Below are positions 30,023-41,732 of a stretch of 49,164 bases of DNA, in pieces (the stretch's first letter is position 1; every line of letters begins with the position of its first letter). The position numbers and the translations under genes are program-made. This DNA is from Asparagopsis taxiformis (lineage: Eukaryota > Rhodophyta > Florideophyceae > Bonnemaisoniales > Bonnemaisoniaceae), in NCBI GenBank assembly GCA_030407315.1, contig JALQPE010003084.1, positions 1 to 49,164 on the forward strand, read 5' to 3'. The notes beneath the pieces are model-generated. The model did no database searches, had not been told where the DNA came from, and was given only the letters and a program-made list of their open reading frames with translations.

Positions 30023-31458
30023 GAATCCTCAGATAGGGATGTTTGGATGTAATAATGGTGGAAGATTATAGGGACCGTATTCGACGAGTCCAATGGAAGG
30101 ATAGGTGTACAGTAGCACGAAAAGTTTTCGCTCGCTAAGCAGACGAAGCTTCCGTTGAATATTTGCCCCCATAGAATAGTATAATTCGTGTAGGCTATGA
30201 GTTGTAAGCAGTAAATTGAACATGATGAGAGATGCAATATCGGCTATCGGATGGCGGATACTGTCTTATGACGCAATCCTTGTGCATTGCAATATATATT
30301 ATTTTCCCCAACTCTACAGCACTATGGCCTGAAACGGTATACATTATACTTGTGGCACTCCAGTACCCAAGAATCACGTCTAGCGTGAATATACACTCCG
30401 AATATCATACCCGGACCGTATAGTGTATCAACATCAACCAATCACAGTCCATAAATCATGTGCACATTTTGCAAACGTATCTAATGCAACCGTACACGCA
30501 AATTGCTCGCCGCAATGGGCCGCCCGTGGACAGAAATCGTCACATGCTGACTGCAACACTTCTTATCGGCGAGTCTTGTGCCCGATAATACGTCGCCACG
30601 TGTTCAGATCCCGAACCGTTTCCTGTCGCTCATTCCATGGTGGGCAGTGCCGGCTCTGGCCGTGCAAAGGACAGCCTGGCAACAGTTTGTCTTGAGAGCG
30701 TCATGATATGGTAACATTATTCTAACACTGGACTCACCGAAAAATCAGATCAGGACACAATTGGCCGGTTTTTTTAAAAAATTAAAACACCCTCTTCACT
30801 TATGACACAGGATTTCTGTTATTTAGCAACTCAACTACGCTTAGGGCACACGTGGAGACGTGTAGAACACTGACCGATAATGTCAGACCGTGAAAATGAC
30901 AAAGTCTGCACGACTGAAGCGTGCCGACCGCTTCTCATCATCACCGCTCCACATTGCCCACTTGTCACATTCCTCGACGTGTATTGTTCTTCCTCATTCT
31001 GTTGCTCACAAGGATTATCTTTCACTGTGCTACTTTGCTGCGAGTATCTACCTGTTTGGCAACGCTTCCGTTTAGCCAATGTCATTCTCTTGCCTGTTGC
31101 TAATTTGTGCACGATCGTCGCTCTGCTAGATCATGTATCTTTGTACACAATACATCAAACCAGGTTACTGTTCTCGTCATCAAAGGCAAACAGTCTTGCA
31201 ATGTGGACACAAATCACATCCTAGCCAAACTTCAATCCTTTCCCACACCACTTCCCATCGAACCTGCCCCAATCGTCCGCGTCGCAAGCTAATGCCTCCC
31301 AGTATGCTAGCCCCATGTTTGTCAACGTCTACTACAGTCCATGACATTCTTCCAAGTCTGATCATGTTCTTCGATGAACGATGTTTGTATCAACTTAACC
31401 TAGCGTATCCATTTCCCTCATTCCCTCTATCCACACTTCTTTCTATCCCTTCGTTCCC
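30023..31458. other. Intergenic region
   Basis: Only short unrelated open frames. No RNA gene or repeat recognised. The last 100 bp become pyrimidine-rich and lead into the TATA box of the next gene. Confidence 0.45.
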
Positions 31459-31465
31459 TATAAAT
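31459..31465 (+). promoter_or_regulatory. TATA box of the secreted gene at 31545
   Basis: TATAAAT, 80 bp before the ATG, in a pyrimidine-rich context and followed by a CA-rich leader. Confidence 0.7.
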
Positions 31466-31544
31466 CACCGTCACCAACACCACCAATCCCATCCAACCCA
31501 TTCACGCACACATCCATCCACCGTCTCCACCTCACATCTTCGCC

Positions 31545-32357
31545 ATGGTTTCCCTGCGCCTCTTCGCAGCCCTTCTCCTCAACATGGTCTTCGTCCAGAC
31601 CGTTCTTTCCTCGCCCCATCCTCCCTCTTTCTATAACCCTGGACCAAAACTACACACGCCAACCCCTACACCATTGTACAACCCGTACGCCTCCACACCG
31701 ACTCCGGAACCCATGTACCCTACTGAGGAACCCACTCCAGTCTACACCCACACAGCTACCCCAACTCCCACCCCAAGCCCCAGCTACAGCTCTTCTCCCA
31801 AACCGGTGTACACTCCCCATACTGCCGCCCCACCTCACAAACAGCCTCACACCAGCACTCCGGCACCCCACACTACTACCTCCAAGCCCATCCCGCCACC
31901 CGAGATGATCACCTGCTATGAAGCCTTTGCAAAGTGCAACTTCCGCTTCAAGGGCTTCTCCAGCATTCCCACCTTCAACATTCACGTCTATGACAACACA
32001 GCTTTCACCACCCAGGTCGTCTCCAAGAGGCAACATGAGATCCTTGGCGTCCTCAATACCAACCACATTGTCCCCGAATTCATCATCGGAAACAAAGCCC
32101 TCCCCATCACTCAATTCGGATCGCAGAAGTTCACCCCGACCGCCTTCAAGCCCTTCCCCATCCCCTACACCTATGGGTCCGGTGTCGGTCGCGAAACGCT
32201 GCACGGCGACCAACTGTACATCGCTAAAGGAAAGTGTGTTCGCATCTTCTTCTCCAACTTCCAGATTCTGTCACCGTACGACTACAATGTGATCGATAAT
32301 GTGTACAACCTGTCGAGGTCTGCGAACAACTGCGTTGTGTTCAAGACTGCTGCATAA
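31545..32357 (+). CDS. Secreted four-Cys domain protein with Pro/Thr stalk (family member A)
   Basis: 270 residues. Signal peptide MVSLRLFAALLLNMVFVQTV, cut near LSS. Then a Pro/Thr/Tyr-rich stalk (about 25-120: PTPTPLYNPYASTPTPEPMY and similar) and the family domain (about 123-270). The domain begins ITCYEAFAKCNFRF, continues HEILGVLNTNHIVPEFIIGN and FTPTAFKPFPIPYTYGSGVG, then CVRIFF, and ends NNCVVFK. The four cysteines (C-x6-C, C, C) are kept in all complete members, which suggests two disulfides outside the cell. I do not recognise the family; function unknown. It faces member B (33529-34074, minus), a convergent pair. Confidence 0.85.
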   Translation: MVSLRLFAALLLNMVFVQTVLSSPHPPSFYNPGPKLHTPTPTPLYNPYASTPTPEPMYPTEEPTPVYTHTATPTPTPSPSYSSSPKPVYTPHTAAPPHKQPHTSTPAPHTTTSKPIPPPEMITCYEAFAKCNFRFKGFSSIPTFNIHVYDNTAFTTQVVSKRQHEILGVLNTNHIVPEFIIGNKALPITQFGSQKFTPTAFKPFPIPYTYGSGVGRETLHGDQLYIAKGKCVRIFFSNFQILSPYDYNVIDNVYNLSRSANNCVVFKTAA

Positions 32358-33528
32358 TTCCCATGTCTACGATGATCCGTCAACTATGAGTACAAGATGG
32401 ATGAGGCGAGAACAATTTTGCGTACATGAATATTCGGCAAGAATGGCGCCCTGGCTAGCAGGCTGCTTCGACAGTGCACTAGTAGTTTTGATAATTCATC
32501 AGTGTTCTCGGTGCACCCTCTTCATACCTTAAGTAAACAATATGGATATTGAACGGTAAGCCAACAACTTGCAGTAGGGTAGGTCACGGGTATTGGGAAG
32601 ACCGATAGGAGTGCATATGATTTTGTGAGTCTGTCTGTCCATACCACCAGCTTCTCTCCAAATAACCGGCTACGCTCCGTTCCGATACCCATGCAATGAG
32701 TCAAAACCGCATGTCTTGCTCACAGGTAGGACAACCGGCAGTCTAGAATCTTCTCGAGATGCTCTCTGCCAAGGGTGTGCGTGAGTCCTTCCTTGGCAGC
32801 CGCTGTAGCGATTGCGGAGGAGGATGTCACTTGACGTTGTAGCCAAGCGGATGGTGTCGGTTCGACTGTCAGCAGTGTGAAGACTTCAATGTATTCCACG
32901 TGGCACTGCTGGCGGCATGCAACGAATGAGAAATAGATACTACAACGGTCGGCGCACACTCTCCAGCACTGCATCAGATATCCATCATGGACATCCGATG
33001 CCGGCCAGCGATGCCGGTGGATCGTGCAATTGAATCTATCAAATGATATTTTCGGATTGTAATTGGAAATGAAGAAAAGACTTTTTCGGGAAGGTCGGAC
33101 TCATTTCAAAATCAATTTTCAAACGCATCGATTTAAATTGATAAGACATCTAGTCACCATCACTAGTTAAACGTCCAAGTCTGCTTCCCCACGTGCTTAG
33201 ACTGCATAGCGAACTGAGCACTCAACGTCATCGACCGACTTCCTACATCTACACCCTTTTTCTCACATGTTGTTCAGATTCGTTCGTCGTTCTAGTTCAC
33301 AGTTCAGTTTATCAATGCTTATTTCACTACAGTAAGGATGTCTACATGACGGTGAATCTCGAAAACCACAGATAATCGTCGTCCACCCACCGCGATGATG
33401 CATTTCAAATTCCAGGCCAATTGGGAAAGCTCGCACAATGCCCAGCCAATCGCCCTGTAGCTAACCGCGCCCGATGTCATCGAGTCGTGTCGCAGCTAGT
33501 CGACACGACAACTTGAAAATTTCAGCAT
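32358..33528. other. Intergenic region between convergent family members A and B
   Basis: No gene supported. It should contain both 3' ends. Short open frames here have no recognisable content. Confidence 0.45.
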
Positions 33529-34074
33529 TTAGTGCCTGGTCCTGAACACAACACACTTGTTGGCGCGTCTCGGCACGTTGTTGACGTTGTCCTTGACGTC
33601 ACCGTTCGGCTTCAAAGTCTGGTAGCTCGTGAAGAACAAGCGAACGCACTGTCCCCTGGCAATCGAGAGCTGGTCGCCGTGGAATGTCTCACGTCCGACA
33701 CCGGATCCAGAGGTGTACGGAATGGAGAACGGCTTGAAGGCTGTGGGGGTGAACTTCTGCGATCCAAACAGAGTAATGGGGAAGGCGCGGTTGCGAATGA
33801 TGAATTCGGGTGTGATACCGTTGCTGTTGAGCACGCCAAGGATTTCATTGTTGTTCCTGGACACGACACGGGGGGTGAAAGCCTCGTTCTCGGGACCACC
33901 AATTCTGAATGTGGGAATACCAGAGGTGTACTCGAATTCAAATTCACATTGCTGGAAGGCCTGATAGCATGAGATGTACTCAACGCTCCTGTGCGGGTCT
34001 GGGACGGAGGCCAGTACCGCGCTAGCGAAGAGGGCGGAGACAAGGAGGACGAGAGAAGTGCGAAGTGAAATCAT
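33529..34074 (-). CDS. Secreted four-Cys domain protein (family member B)
   Basis: 181 residues, minimal architecture: signal peptide MISLRTSLVLLVSALFASAV, then the domain directly (ISCYQAFQQCEFEF to NKCVVFRTRH). It shares long identical blocks with A and C: the FGSQKFTPTAFKPF block and GSGVGRETFHGDQLSIA are nearly invariant. FTPRVVSRNNNEILGVLNSN shows the loop that varies between members. It lacks the Pro-rich stalk, so the stalk is an add-on. A TATA box lies 104 bp upstream. Function unknown. Confidence 0.88.
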   Translation of the reverse strand: MISLRTSLVLLVSALFASAVLASVPDPHRSVEYISCYQAFQQCEFEFEYTSGIPTFRIGGPENEAFTPRVVSRNNNEILGVLNSNGITPEFIIRNRAFPITLFGSQKFTPTAFKPFSIPYTSGSGVGRETFHGDQLSIARGQCVRLFFTSYQTLKPNGDVKDNVNNVPRRANKCVVFRTRH

Positions 34075-34177
34075 TGTGATGATGCCTGGTCGTAGTTGAG
34101 TAGTAGATGGGTTGATTGTGTTTGAATGTGAGTGTGTTGTGATGGAGAGAGAATGGGGAGTCTGTGGTCGATGGGCT

Positions 34178-34185
34178 CTTATATA
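34178..34185 (-). promoter_or_regulatory. TATA box of family member B
   Basis: TATATAAG on the minus strand, 104 bp before the ATG at 34074. Confidence 0.7.
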
Positions 34186-36103
34186 GCTGTTGAGGGAGAC
34201 GAGCAGGCAGTTTGGATGGGGATGAAATGGGATCTGTAGAAAGAATTGGTATCTTCTGAGCAGGGGGTGAAATCAATGCAGCATTCAGGTGAATTGTTGG
34301 GATGCTGGGTCAGGCATCTGGATCATTCAACGGGTACAAAGGGATAGGGTGATCTGTGAATGTGTATGCATTAGAGACATTTATGACGGAGGCATCGTTG
34401 TGAATGTTGTCCGCCCGTAAGCGTTGGAGACCGCAGAACTACTAGAACGCATCTGCGCAATAGTACGGTTCTCATGACGACGAAAATGTCGATCTGGTAT
34501 TGGCACCAGTGCTCTATCTGGTGAGATCGTTAATTGGAGGCTGGCTAGAGAAGGCCCGAATGGCCGGACATTCAAGATACTGCTGTTGACAAGGTTGGCA
34601 GTTTCCTATTCGCATATGATCTAGAATGTTTGTCGATTTCATGTCGCCCCTGGGCGTAGAAGAGGTAACACAGGGCGCGATGTTGGGCCAAACATTTCAT
34701 AGGAAGGTTCTTGGGCCTTCCACAACTATTCTGGCTGGCTGGTTGGGAACGAGAGGCGTCTGTAATCTCAACATGACTTGCAGTCAGGACATGGATGGAT
34801 GCCGAGCTGTTCGTTAAGTTTAACAGCGTTGCACAACGGATATAGTCTACGGGCTGGGCACAACATGGATAAAAGAGACGTTAGGGATCCCCTTTCTTGA
34901 CATACTAGGTATGGAACGACTATGGACAAATTGAGAAAAGCATGGGAAGAGAAATGGTGGTTTGGCCGGACAGCAATGATGCAGGGTTGGACACAATGCG
35001 AAGCCGAGAAATGCATCTATTGCGATGCGTTAGCCGAGGTGGAATCTAAATGTGGAAGTATGCTGTGAAGTACGGACGGATGAATGTGTAGGCCACGTTC
35101 CATCTGAAGCGGTGCAGTGCGAACAGCCGTTATGGACATCCATGTGATGGGAACAGGGTTACATGGACTGCGGTCCACAGGCTGTGAAATAGAATGTAGA
35201 ACAGTGCCGGTTGGACATTAGGAAATTGAGATATAATTGACACAACGTATTCATATGCTCATAGAAACTATGCGGCACGCCCGTGGGACGCACGTGACAG
35301 ACACCACAAAGGTTGGACTTGAACGCTGCTGGTCTCGTGTAAAAAGGCGATGAGACTAATGCATGATATATTGTGATTCGTTGGATAGTTGAATAACTAT
35401 GCCCGACTCATGGACAGCGCATTGTTGGAGTTTTCTTCGCGCAAGTCACGTCTATTTGAAGGATAATGTCAAAACAGTGAAGGTACGTCATTGATTCAGA
35501 GACGACACGCGCGAATGTTACTAAGATATTACCCAAGACGCGCAACTGTAGATTCTGGCCGGCATGAAGTATGCTACCCTTGCCAACACTTGCGCCCTTA
35601 TACGGACAATGGTGCCGTCATTGTCAGAAAAGAGGCTCTTATGGTGATTACCAGCTTCCACCATCATTTGTTGAAGCTTTGTCATCTGTAGCAAAGCGCG
35701 GCATGTGCCGCTGTTGACTTGACGGATGTGATGGCAGCGATTACGATGCGGGTGCGCGATCTGTCACATGGACAGCAGGAGGTTGGAGTAGATGCGAAGG
35801 AGGTGGCGATCGTGTAGGGCGGAGCACAGCAGGGCCCTGAGAAGTCGGTGCTGGCGGGGTGAATGTTTCCGTCATGCGAACGTCCTTTGCTGTTGCGACA
35901 CCGAAGACCTGGTTGCGAGAAAGCATCGACACGCTAATGGTGGGACCATCTTGGCGGTGGTGAACGAGATGTAATTAAGTTGATAGCAGTTCATTTAGAT
36001 ATTGATTGAAGAATTAATCGACTTGAAAAGGAGCGAATATAAACTGTTTTAGATGAAATTTCCAATAAAATCTCCTTCTCTGACTAGGGGAGTATGGAGG
36101 TGG
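34186..36103. other. Intergenic region
   Basis: No gene, RNA or repeat that I can support over about 1.9 kb. All open frames are short and without recognisable motifs. Confidence 0.45.
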
Positions 36104-36173
36104 ACGCCGGTGGTATAGTGGTAGCATACGCCCCTGCCACGGGCGAGACCCGGGTTCAATTCCCGGCCGGCGT
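36104..36173 (+). tRNA. tRNA-Gly (GCC)
   Basis: A perfect 7-bp acceptor stem (ACGCCGG / CCGGCGT), a D-arm with AGTGGTA, an anticodon stem CGCCC / GGGCG with loop CTGCCAC (anticodon GCC), and a T-arm CCGGG-TTCAATT-CCCGG. The internal promoter boxes are TGGTATAGTGGTA (A box) and GGGTTCAATTCCC (B box). No intron; CCA is not encoded, as usual for a nuclear tRNA. A T-run at 36251-36257 is rather far for a Pol III terminator. Confidence 0.96.
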
Positions 36174-38389
36174 AAGGATTGCTATGATGTCTGTGTAATT
36201 TTACACCTTGGCAAATTTACGGGTATGCTCATGTCCATGCAGCTGTTGTCAAATTTTTTTCTCCGTAAATGCTCGAATGAGGTGAGATTTTGAGGCCAGT
36301 ATCAACCACGTGGCACAATATGCATAAACATTGGTTGTATACCAAGTTTGCGTCAGCCCCAAAATGGTCATTCAAACTGCAGCAATGGTTGGCGCGCCAA
36401 CTCCAGCAACTCCTTTTCAAGGGCTGATAAAGACGCTTCTGTGTGGCTCGCCACACTCTCCTGTACTTTCATATTTTTAGCATATCTAATTCGACACCCT
36501 CTCATCCAGCATAGCAAATTCAACATCGCATATCCCAGCCTTTCTCCGGTAACACAACAAGTACGCCGTCCTGTTTTTGCCCATTCCATACTTTCGCCGG
36601 CTCTATCTACCACAATATCTTCCCAACTAAGAGTCTACCTCCTCATAGTGTGTCACGTTCAATGTATGATTTCGTTTTTCATAACTGAAACTGTTACGAG
36701 ACACCGCATTGCCCATTAATGGTACAGCATAAATCGTGCGGAGAAAGCATACACACTCATATCAGACAACAATGGTATTAATGGCATCCTGGATGGCGTT
36801 AAAAGAACCCCAATCAGTACACAAGCTTTTATATCTCACTCAGAGCTGTTATATGCGCAAAATTGCTAGATTCGTTGAGATTGAGGATTCCGCTGGATCA
36901 CTATCTTGTTGAGCCAATAGAAATCCTGGCTCAATAAGCGTGAATGATGCACCTGAGAAATGCCGGGTTAACCCTTTTTGCAGCTGTAAGACTTGGTGCA
37001 TCTGTATTCCAACTGAATATCTTAGGTCTTTATCAGTTGTACGTGCTTCAACGCGATTTTCGATTTACCTTCTGTCAGACTTGTCACGTATTGGTCATCT
37101 TTATCAGAAAAAGTATACATTATGATACTAATGAGGGTATTGTTGAGATTGGTCGCGATCTTATCGAACCATATTGCGTACAACTTGGAGCATGTGCTGT
37201 TTATGCTGAGTCGAATAAGAATAAAAAACATGCGACAAACCCATTTCACATGCTTTTCGATATTCCTGTCTCCACCACATACAACCATTATCTTACATGT
37301 TGTAGATGTGTAGGCTCCAGGTTGCGCTTGTCACACAATAGCCTCATCACCAATTCTCTCAGCGAGCCAAAGGTTTTTTCGATAATGGTTCGTTACAATG
37401 CCTCGAAAAAAAACGTTACCAGTTCAGGAAATACCAAGTGTATGATCACAGTATATGGTCCCTTCTTTATTTTATGCCGGCTGCGTTTTCCAAACATGTT
37501 GTCTTTCACACATGATTCAAGTGTTAGTTCTATTTTCTTGTATTCACCTTGGACTGCCCTGTTTTTTTGTCCGAGTAAAACACTTTGACAAACGATATAG
37601 GTTCCCTCCTTTCGTGAGATGTATTGTGTAGGTAAAAAAGATTTGCATACACAACTATGTTTCAGACCTGATTCTTATGGTGCCAACCGGGTGATGAGAA
37701 CGCACCATCTCTGCCAGTGGTATTCCATTCGGCATTCCATTCCGATAATATCTGCAAATGCTTTGAGATTACCACAACAACAACAACAAAACGTTCTCAG
37801 AGACAATCAGAGATCCAATAAAATGTACAACCATGTATAGGGAAAATAAGCGGAGTGGAATTGAAATGTGCAGCGTGTGAGTGCCCTGAACACCTGAACA
37901 GGATACCCATGCCCTTGTATGTACCCCGTACTCCCCCGTTTGTTGAATACCTTGTAACTTGGAACTGGAATTCAAGCATCATTGCAATATGGACAGAAGA
38001 ACGAATACCTGTTTCATGAATCTCATATTTCCAGTATTGACACTTTCATTTACTACCTATGTGATTCGAATCTATCCTTATTTTATCACCGCTGTGAGTG
38101 TACCACACTCCACTATGCTGAACTGCGTGGCTACCGTGCGATATATTCGCATCACAAAAATAACCATTATATTCCAGTGGCAGGAAGGCAATAAAGCCAT
38201 GGTGATATTGGAGACGATACAAATATGCAATCTCCAAAAAGACGCATACAAAACGATCAGTTACAACAAGATTCACCAATTACAACACATAGTTCGTTCA
38301 TGGAACATATGCAAGATTTCGACTCGGCTTGGTGTGTATTCATGCTTTTAGAAGTACCCCTGAGAGTGCATTACTCCCTCTCGAAACAC
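36174..38389. other. Intergenic region
   Basis: AT-rich, about 2.2 kb. The longest open frame (36944-37588) has no recognisable motif, no signal peptide and unconvincing composition. I see no gene. Confidence 0.45.
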
Positions 38390-38396
38390 TATAAAA
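38390..38396 (+). promoter_or_regulatory. TATA box of family member C
   Basis: TATAAAA, 116 bp before the ATG at 38512. In-frame codons before this ATG begin only with TTG, so 38512 is the start. Confidence 0.7.
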
Positions 38397-38511
38397 CAAC
38401 ACATTGGCATCCAAGACCACGGCCATTCTCACATCAACATCTTCTTCAACACCACAGGCACCAATAAGGATAACTCAAACTTCTATTGGAAAGATTCTTA
38501 ATTTTATCATC

Positions 38512-39569
38512 ATGAATCCAACACGTTTCTTTATCGGGGTCCTTGGAGCAATCCTGAGCATGCAGTGTGTTCTAGGCTCCACACCTCCCGTTCATCCTCC
38601 GGAGCGTATCAACTGCCTCCAGGCTTTCAGACAATGTGACTTCAAATTCATGGGCTTCCCTGGCATTCCAACTTTCAACATTGGAGGTATAGAAAACAGG
38701 GCTTTCACCACCCGTGTTGTATCAAAGACACCAGGAGAGATCCTCGGTGTTCTAAACTCAAACTCCATTGTCCCAGAGTTTATCATCGGTAATCAGGCTC
38801 TGAAAATAACACTATTTGGCACTCAGAGGTTCACGCCGACGGCTTTCAAACCGTTTTCGATTCCGAGAACATCTGGCTCTGGTGTTGGAAGAGAAACATT
38901 CCATGGAGATCAGCTTTCGATTGCTAACGGAATGTGTGTGAGATTGTTCTTCTCTGAGTACCAGACATTGTTGCCTAATGGAAATGTGAAGGCGAACTTC
39001 AACAATGTACCAAAGACCTGAACAAGTGTGTAGTCTTCAGGACTGTCGTGAGGACGCACCGCCGCCCAGGCCTGCGCCTCCTCCACCCATGCCACCAGCA
39101 CCTGTTCATCCCCGGTGCGTATCAACTGCCTCCAGGCTTTCAGACAATGTGACTTCAAATTCTTGGGCTTGGCGGGTGTCCCTACCTTCAACATTCGTGG
39201 AATGTAGACAGGCCTTTCACCACCCGTGTTGTATCAAAGACACCAGGAGAGATCCTCGGTGTTCTAAACTCAAACTCCATTGTCCCAGAGTTTATCATCG
39301 GTAATCAGGCTCTGAAAATAACACTATTTGGCACTCAGAGGTTCACGCCGACGGCTTTCAAACCGTTTTCGATTCCGAGAACATCTGGCTCTGGTGTTGG
39401 AAGAGAAACATTCCATGGAGATCAGCTTTCGATTGCTAACGGAATGTGTGTGAGATTGTTCTTCTCTGAGTACCAGACATTGTTGCCTAATGGAAATGTG
39501 AAGGCGAACTTCAATAATGTACCCAAGAGGTTGAACAAATGTGTTGTGTTCAGGGTTGTTTCAGTTTAA
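38512..39569 (+). CDS. Two-domain secreted four-Cys protein (family member C), split by frame changes
   Basis: Signal peptide MNPTRFFIGVLGAILSMQ, then domain 1 (INCLQAFRQCDFKF to about position 39010), a Pro-rich linker (DAPPPRPAPPPPMPPAPVHP, 39056-39115) and domain 2 (39118 to TAA 39567-39569, ending NKCVVFRVVSV). Read literally, the frame ends at 39021, which would remove the last cysteine of domain 1. Four single-base gaps restore one frame across everything. They fall in CCC (about 39017), GGG (about 39051), CCCCC (about 39112) and GG (about 39209) runs. The domains are nearly identical from about 38705 onward, so the duplication is recent. Either a young pseudogene or an intact gene with assembly deletions; I favour the second. 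Confidence 0.7.
38605..39512 (+). repeat. Direct duplication of the four-Cys domain within one gene
   Basis: 38605-39000 and 39118-39512 are near-identical copies, with offset 513 at the left and 512 at the right, which locates a one-base deletion near 39209. Differences cluster in the first 100 bp, and the rest is almost unchanged. Confidence 0.92.
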
Positions 39570-40247
39570 GGAACATATGATGGAATCAATAGTATGGAGC
39601 TACTTTTGTAGTGCTCCTTTTAATGGATAGGAATGACAATCTGAGTTTGCTTGATCTACTTTTACGGATTTGTCTGCTGCTCAATTGTGTTTGGCTTTAC
39701 AACACACTACTATTCTGCCCTAGCTTCACAGCACCATTATTCTGACGATAAAGTGGTAGTGGTTTCTTGAAATGTTTGTTTTTTGTCTGTTGTGGACATC
39801 AAGAAAGTACATTCCTCATGATGGTAGAAGATCTTGACGAATTGCACAGAAAAGAAGTGAGATAGGACCCGATTCCGTCTCCGGAAGCTTCTAACTGCAA
39901 ACATCTTGGAGTGCCCACTGGAGGAAGTGCCTGATTGCCAGCATGACTCCTCCGGAGCGATACAGGAGCTTGCGACAGGACTGTTGGGATGGAAACGAAT
40001 TTGCGGAATGAAATGGGCGTCGAGGAGAGATTCATAGAATGAGGTTCTTATATACACATGTGCACAGCAATGATAAAGATAGGGATCACAGATCTGAATA
40101 TCAAAACGCCACGTGTCCGTGATCCTTTTCAAGATTGAATCCTTCTGGTCGAATTGGCACGAAATTTATATCCGACTTGAACAATTCAACAAATTGATTT
40201 GCTTGTAAAAATATCTTGTCTAGAATCCCTCACTGGAAGATGGTTAT
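39570..40247. other. Intergenic region
   Basis: Contains a minus-strand TATATAAG at about 40048-40055 followed closely by an ATG at 40035 and a 78-codon frame with no signal peptide. The spacing is too short for a normal transcript, so I do not call a gene. Confidence 0.4.
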
Positions 40248-41674
40248 CTACGAATCCGTCCTTCCACCAGGACCACCTTGCGCTGAAGATGTAAACAAAT
40301 AAACCCAACCAGTTGTCTTACTCGACCAGAACAGTCTTCCTCCCGGTCCTCGCCCCATCCTCACATCCACTCGCTCTGCTCCGCTACGACCGGTTTCAGA
40401 CCTCATTGCGTCTCCAAGTCCTGAAAACTGTCTTCCGTTGTAGATAATCCTCGCCTGCATAGTGCGTGCCTGAGTCAATCTTTGCGGTTGGCCGCTCGTG
40501 ACCGCATTCTTCAGCGCGCCAATTTCGGAGAAGTACAAATTCCCCGTCTTCGGAAAGTCAGAGTAGAAGTAATGGCCGGACATGGGTGATCCATTCTCCA
40601 CTGGACAGCCCCCGGCAATTGCCTGTCCGCTGAGCCCTGCTCCGCGCTCTCCGACATGCCCAACCTGAGCGGATGGGTACTCGAAATTTCTCCCTCCGTC
40701 ATTAGGTGGTAATGGTGCAATCCCGTTCAGTAGCTGTCCTCCTATTCTCCCTCCTTTATGAACAAATGTGCCCTCGCGTAGAGACCAGCCATAGTTCCTT
40801 CCTCGTTTGACCAGATTTACTTCTTCGACGTTGGACCGACCAGTTTCCCGACATATAGCGTTCCATCTTTTCCGAAACAAATATGATGCGGATTTCGGAA
40901 TCCCAGTGCCCAAACTTCATCAGGTGCTCTTGGGTTGTTGATAAAAGGGTTGTCGCGTGGAATTGTGTAGGGTCTTGAACCGGACCGTTCGGGTGAGATG
41001 CGCAGAATTTTCCCTAGTGCATCATTTCTCATCCCGCCACCAACGGTGACGTCTGTAACAGACCCATCACCGTGTGCAATATACAGAAGACCATTGTGAA
41101 AAGCGATTTGTTTGATCGGATGGTCGAAAAACGGCATTCCAACTCTGAAAACCTCTCGATAACTGCTCGGATCCACGCGATTTGTCTGTTTGTTCCATCG
41201 CCATTCCACAAGGACACTATCAGCGCGAATGGGTCTCATTGCATCTGAAATATACCGGGATCTTGACGCACCAGCAGGTCTGTCTTCCATAACAGACGTA
41301 TATAATAGTCCATTTTGGGCAAAGTTCGGATGCGGTGCCACACTTCGAAATCCACCATGCACCCTGTTCATGAAATTGAGACCGCGTCCCGTCGCACTTC
41401 TGATTGCGGCACCAACATCGAGGATAAGGCGCACATTTCCACTAGAATTCACTTCGTATAATTTGCGGTCAGTGCAAACCCAAAGGAACGGGCCTCGTTG
41501 TATCAAGCAGAGAATTGAAGCACTTCTGTTACCATTGTTGGGGATTCGAGCAAACCTTCTGGTAAAGACGTTCATTCGGTTCTGCAGTATTGGTATTTGG
41601 ATAGAATTGGCGCCGCGCGATTGATGTGGTGCGACAGCGATAAGCAGAGCGACGAACAGGATGCACGGTTTCAT
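40248..41674 (-). CDS. Secreted glucose/sorbosone dehydrogenase-like protein (one frame change)
   Basis: Start ATG 41674 gives the signal peptide MKPCILFVALLIAVAPHQSR. The upstream extension would hide it. About 475 residues, usual for soluble quinoprotein sugar dehydrogenases and HHIP-like beta-propellers. Motifs: GPFLWVCTDRKLYEVN, HPNFAQNGLLYTSV, FHNGLLYIAHGDGSV, NDALGKILRISP, EVWALGFRNPHHICFGKDG and EEVNLVKRGRNYGW, then FYSDFPKTGNLYFSEIGAL. The frame breaks near 40849 after GTLYV. One extra G in the GGG run joins it to ETGRSNVEEVN. Family role: PQQ-dependent oxidation of sugars outside the cell; in some homologues the cofactor is lost. Substrate unknown. It lies among the four-Cys genes. 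Confidence 0.82.
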
Positions 41675-41723
41675 TTTGGGCCAATGTGAATGGTTAGATG
41701 GGCGTCCATGGACGTTCATGGCG

Positions 41724-41732
41724 ATATATATA
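41724..41732 (-). promoter_or_regulatory. TATA box of the sugar-dehydrogenase gene
   Basis: TATATATCG-type element (TATATAT on the minus strand), 50 bp before the ATG at 41674. Confidence 0.6.

Noticed and set aside
36944..37588. 214-codon open frame
   Set aside because: AT-rich, no motif, no promoter signal or homology that I can see; competing frames of similar length exist on the other strand.
39799..40035. Minus-strand small gene after TATATAAG at 40048
   Set aside because: The ATG lies only about 13 bp past the TATA box, before any normal transcription start, and the peptide has no signal peptide or motif.
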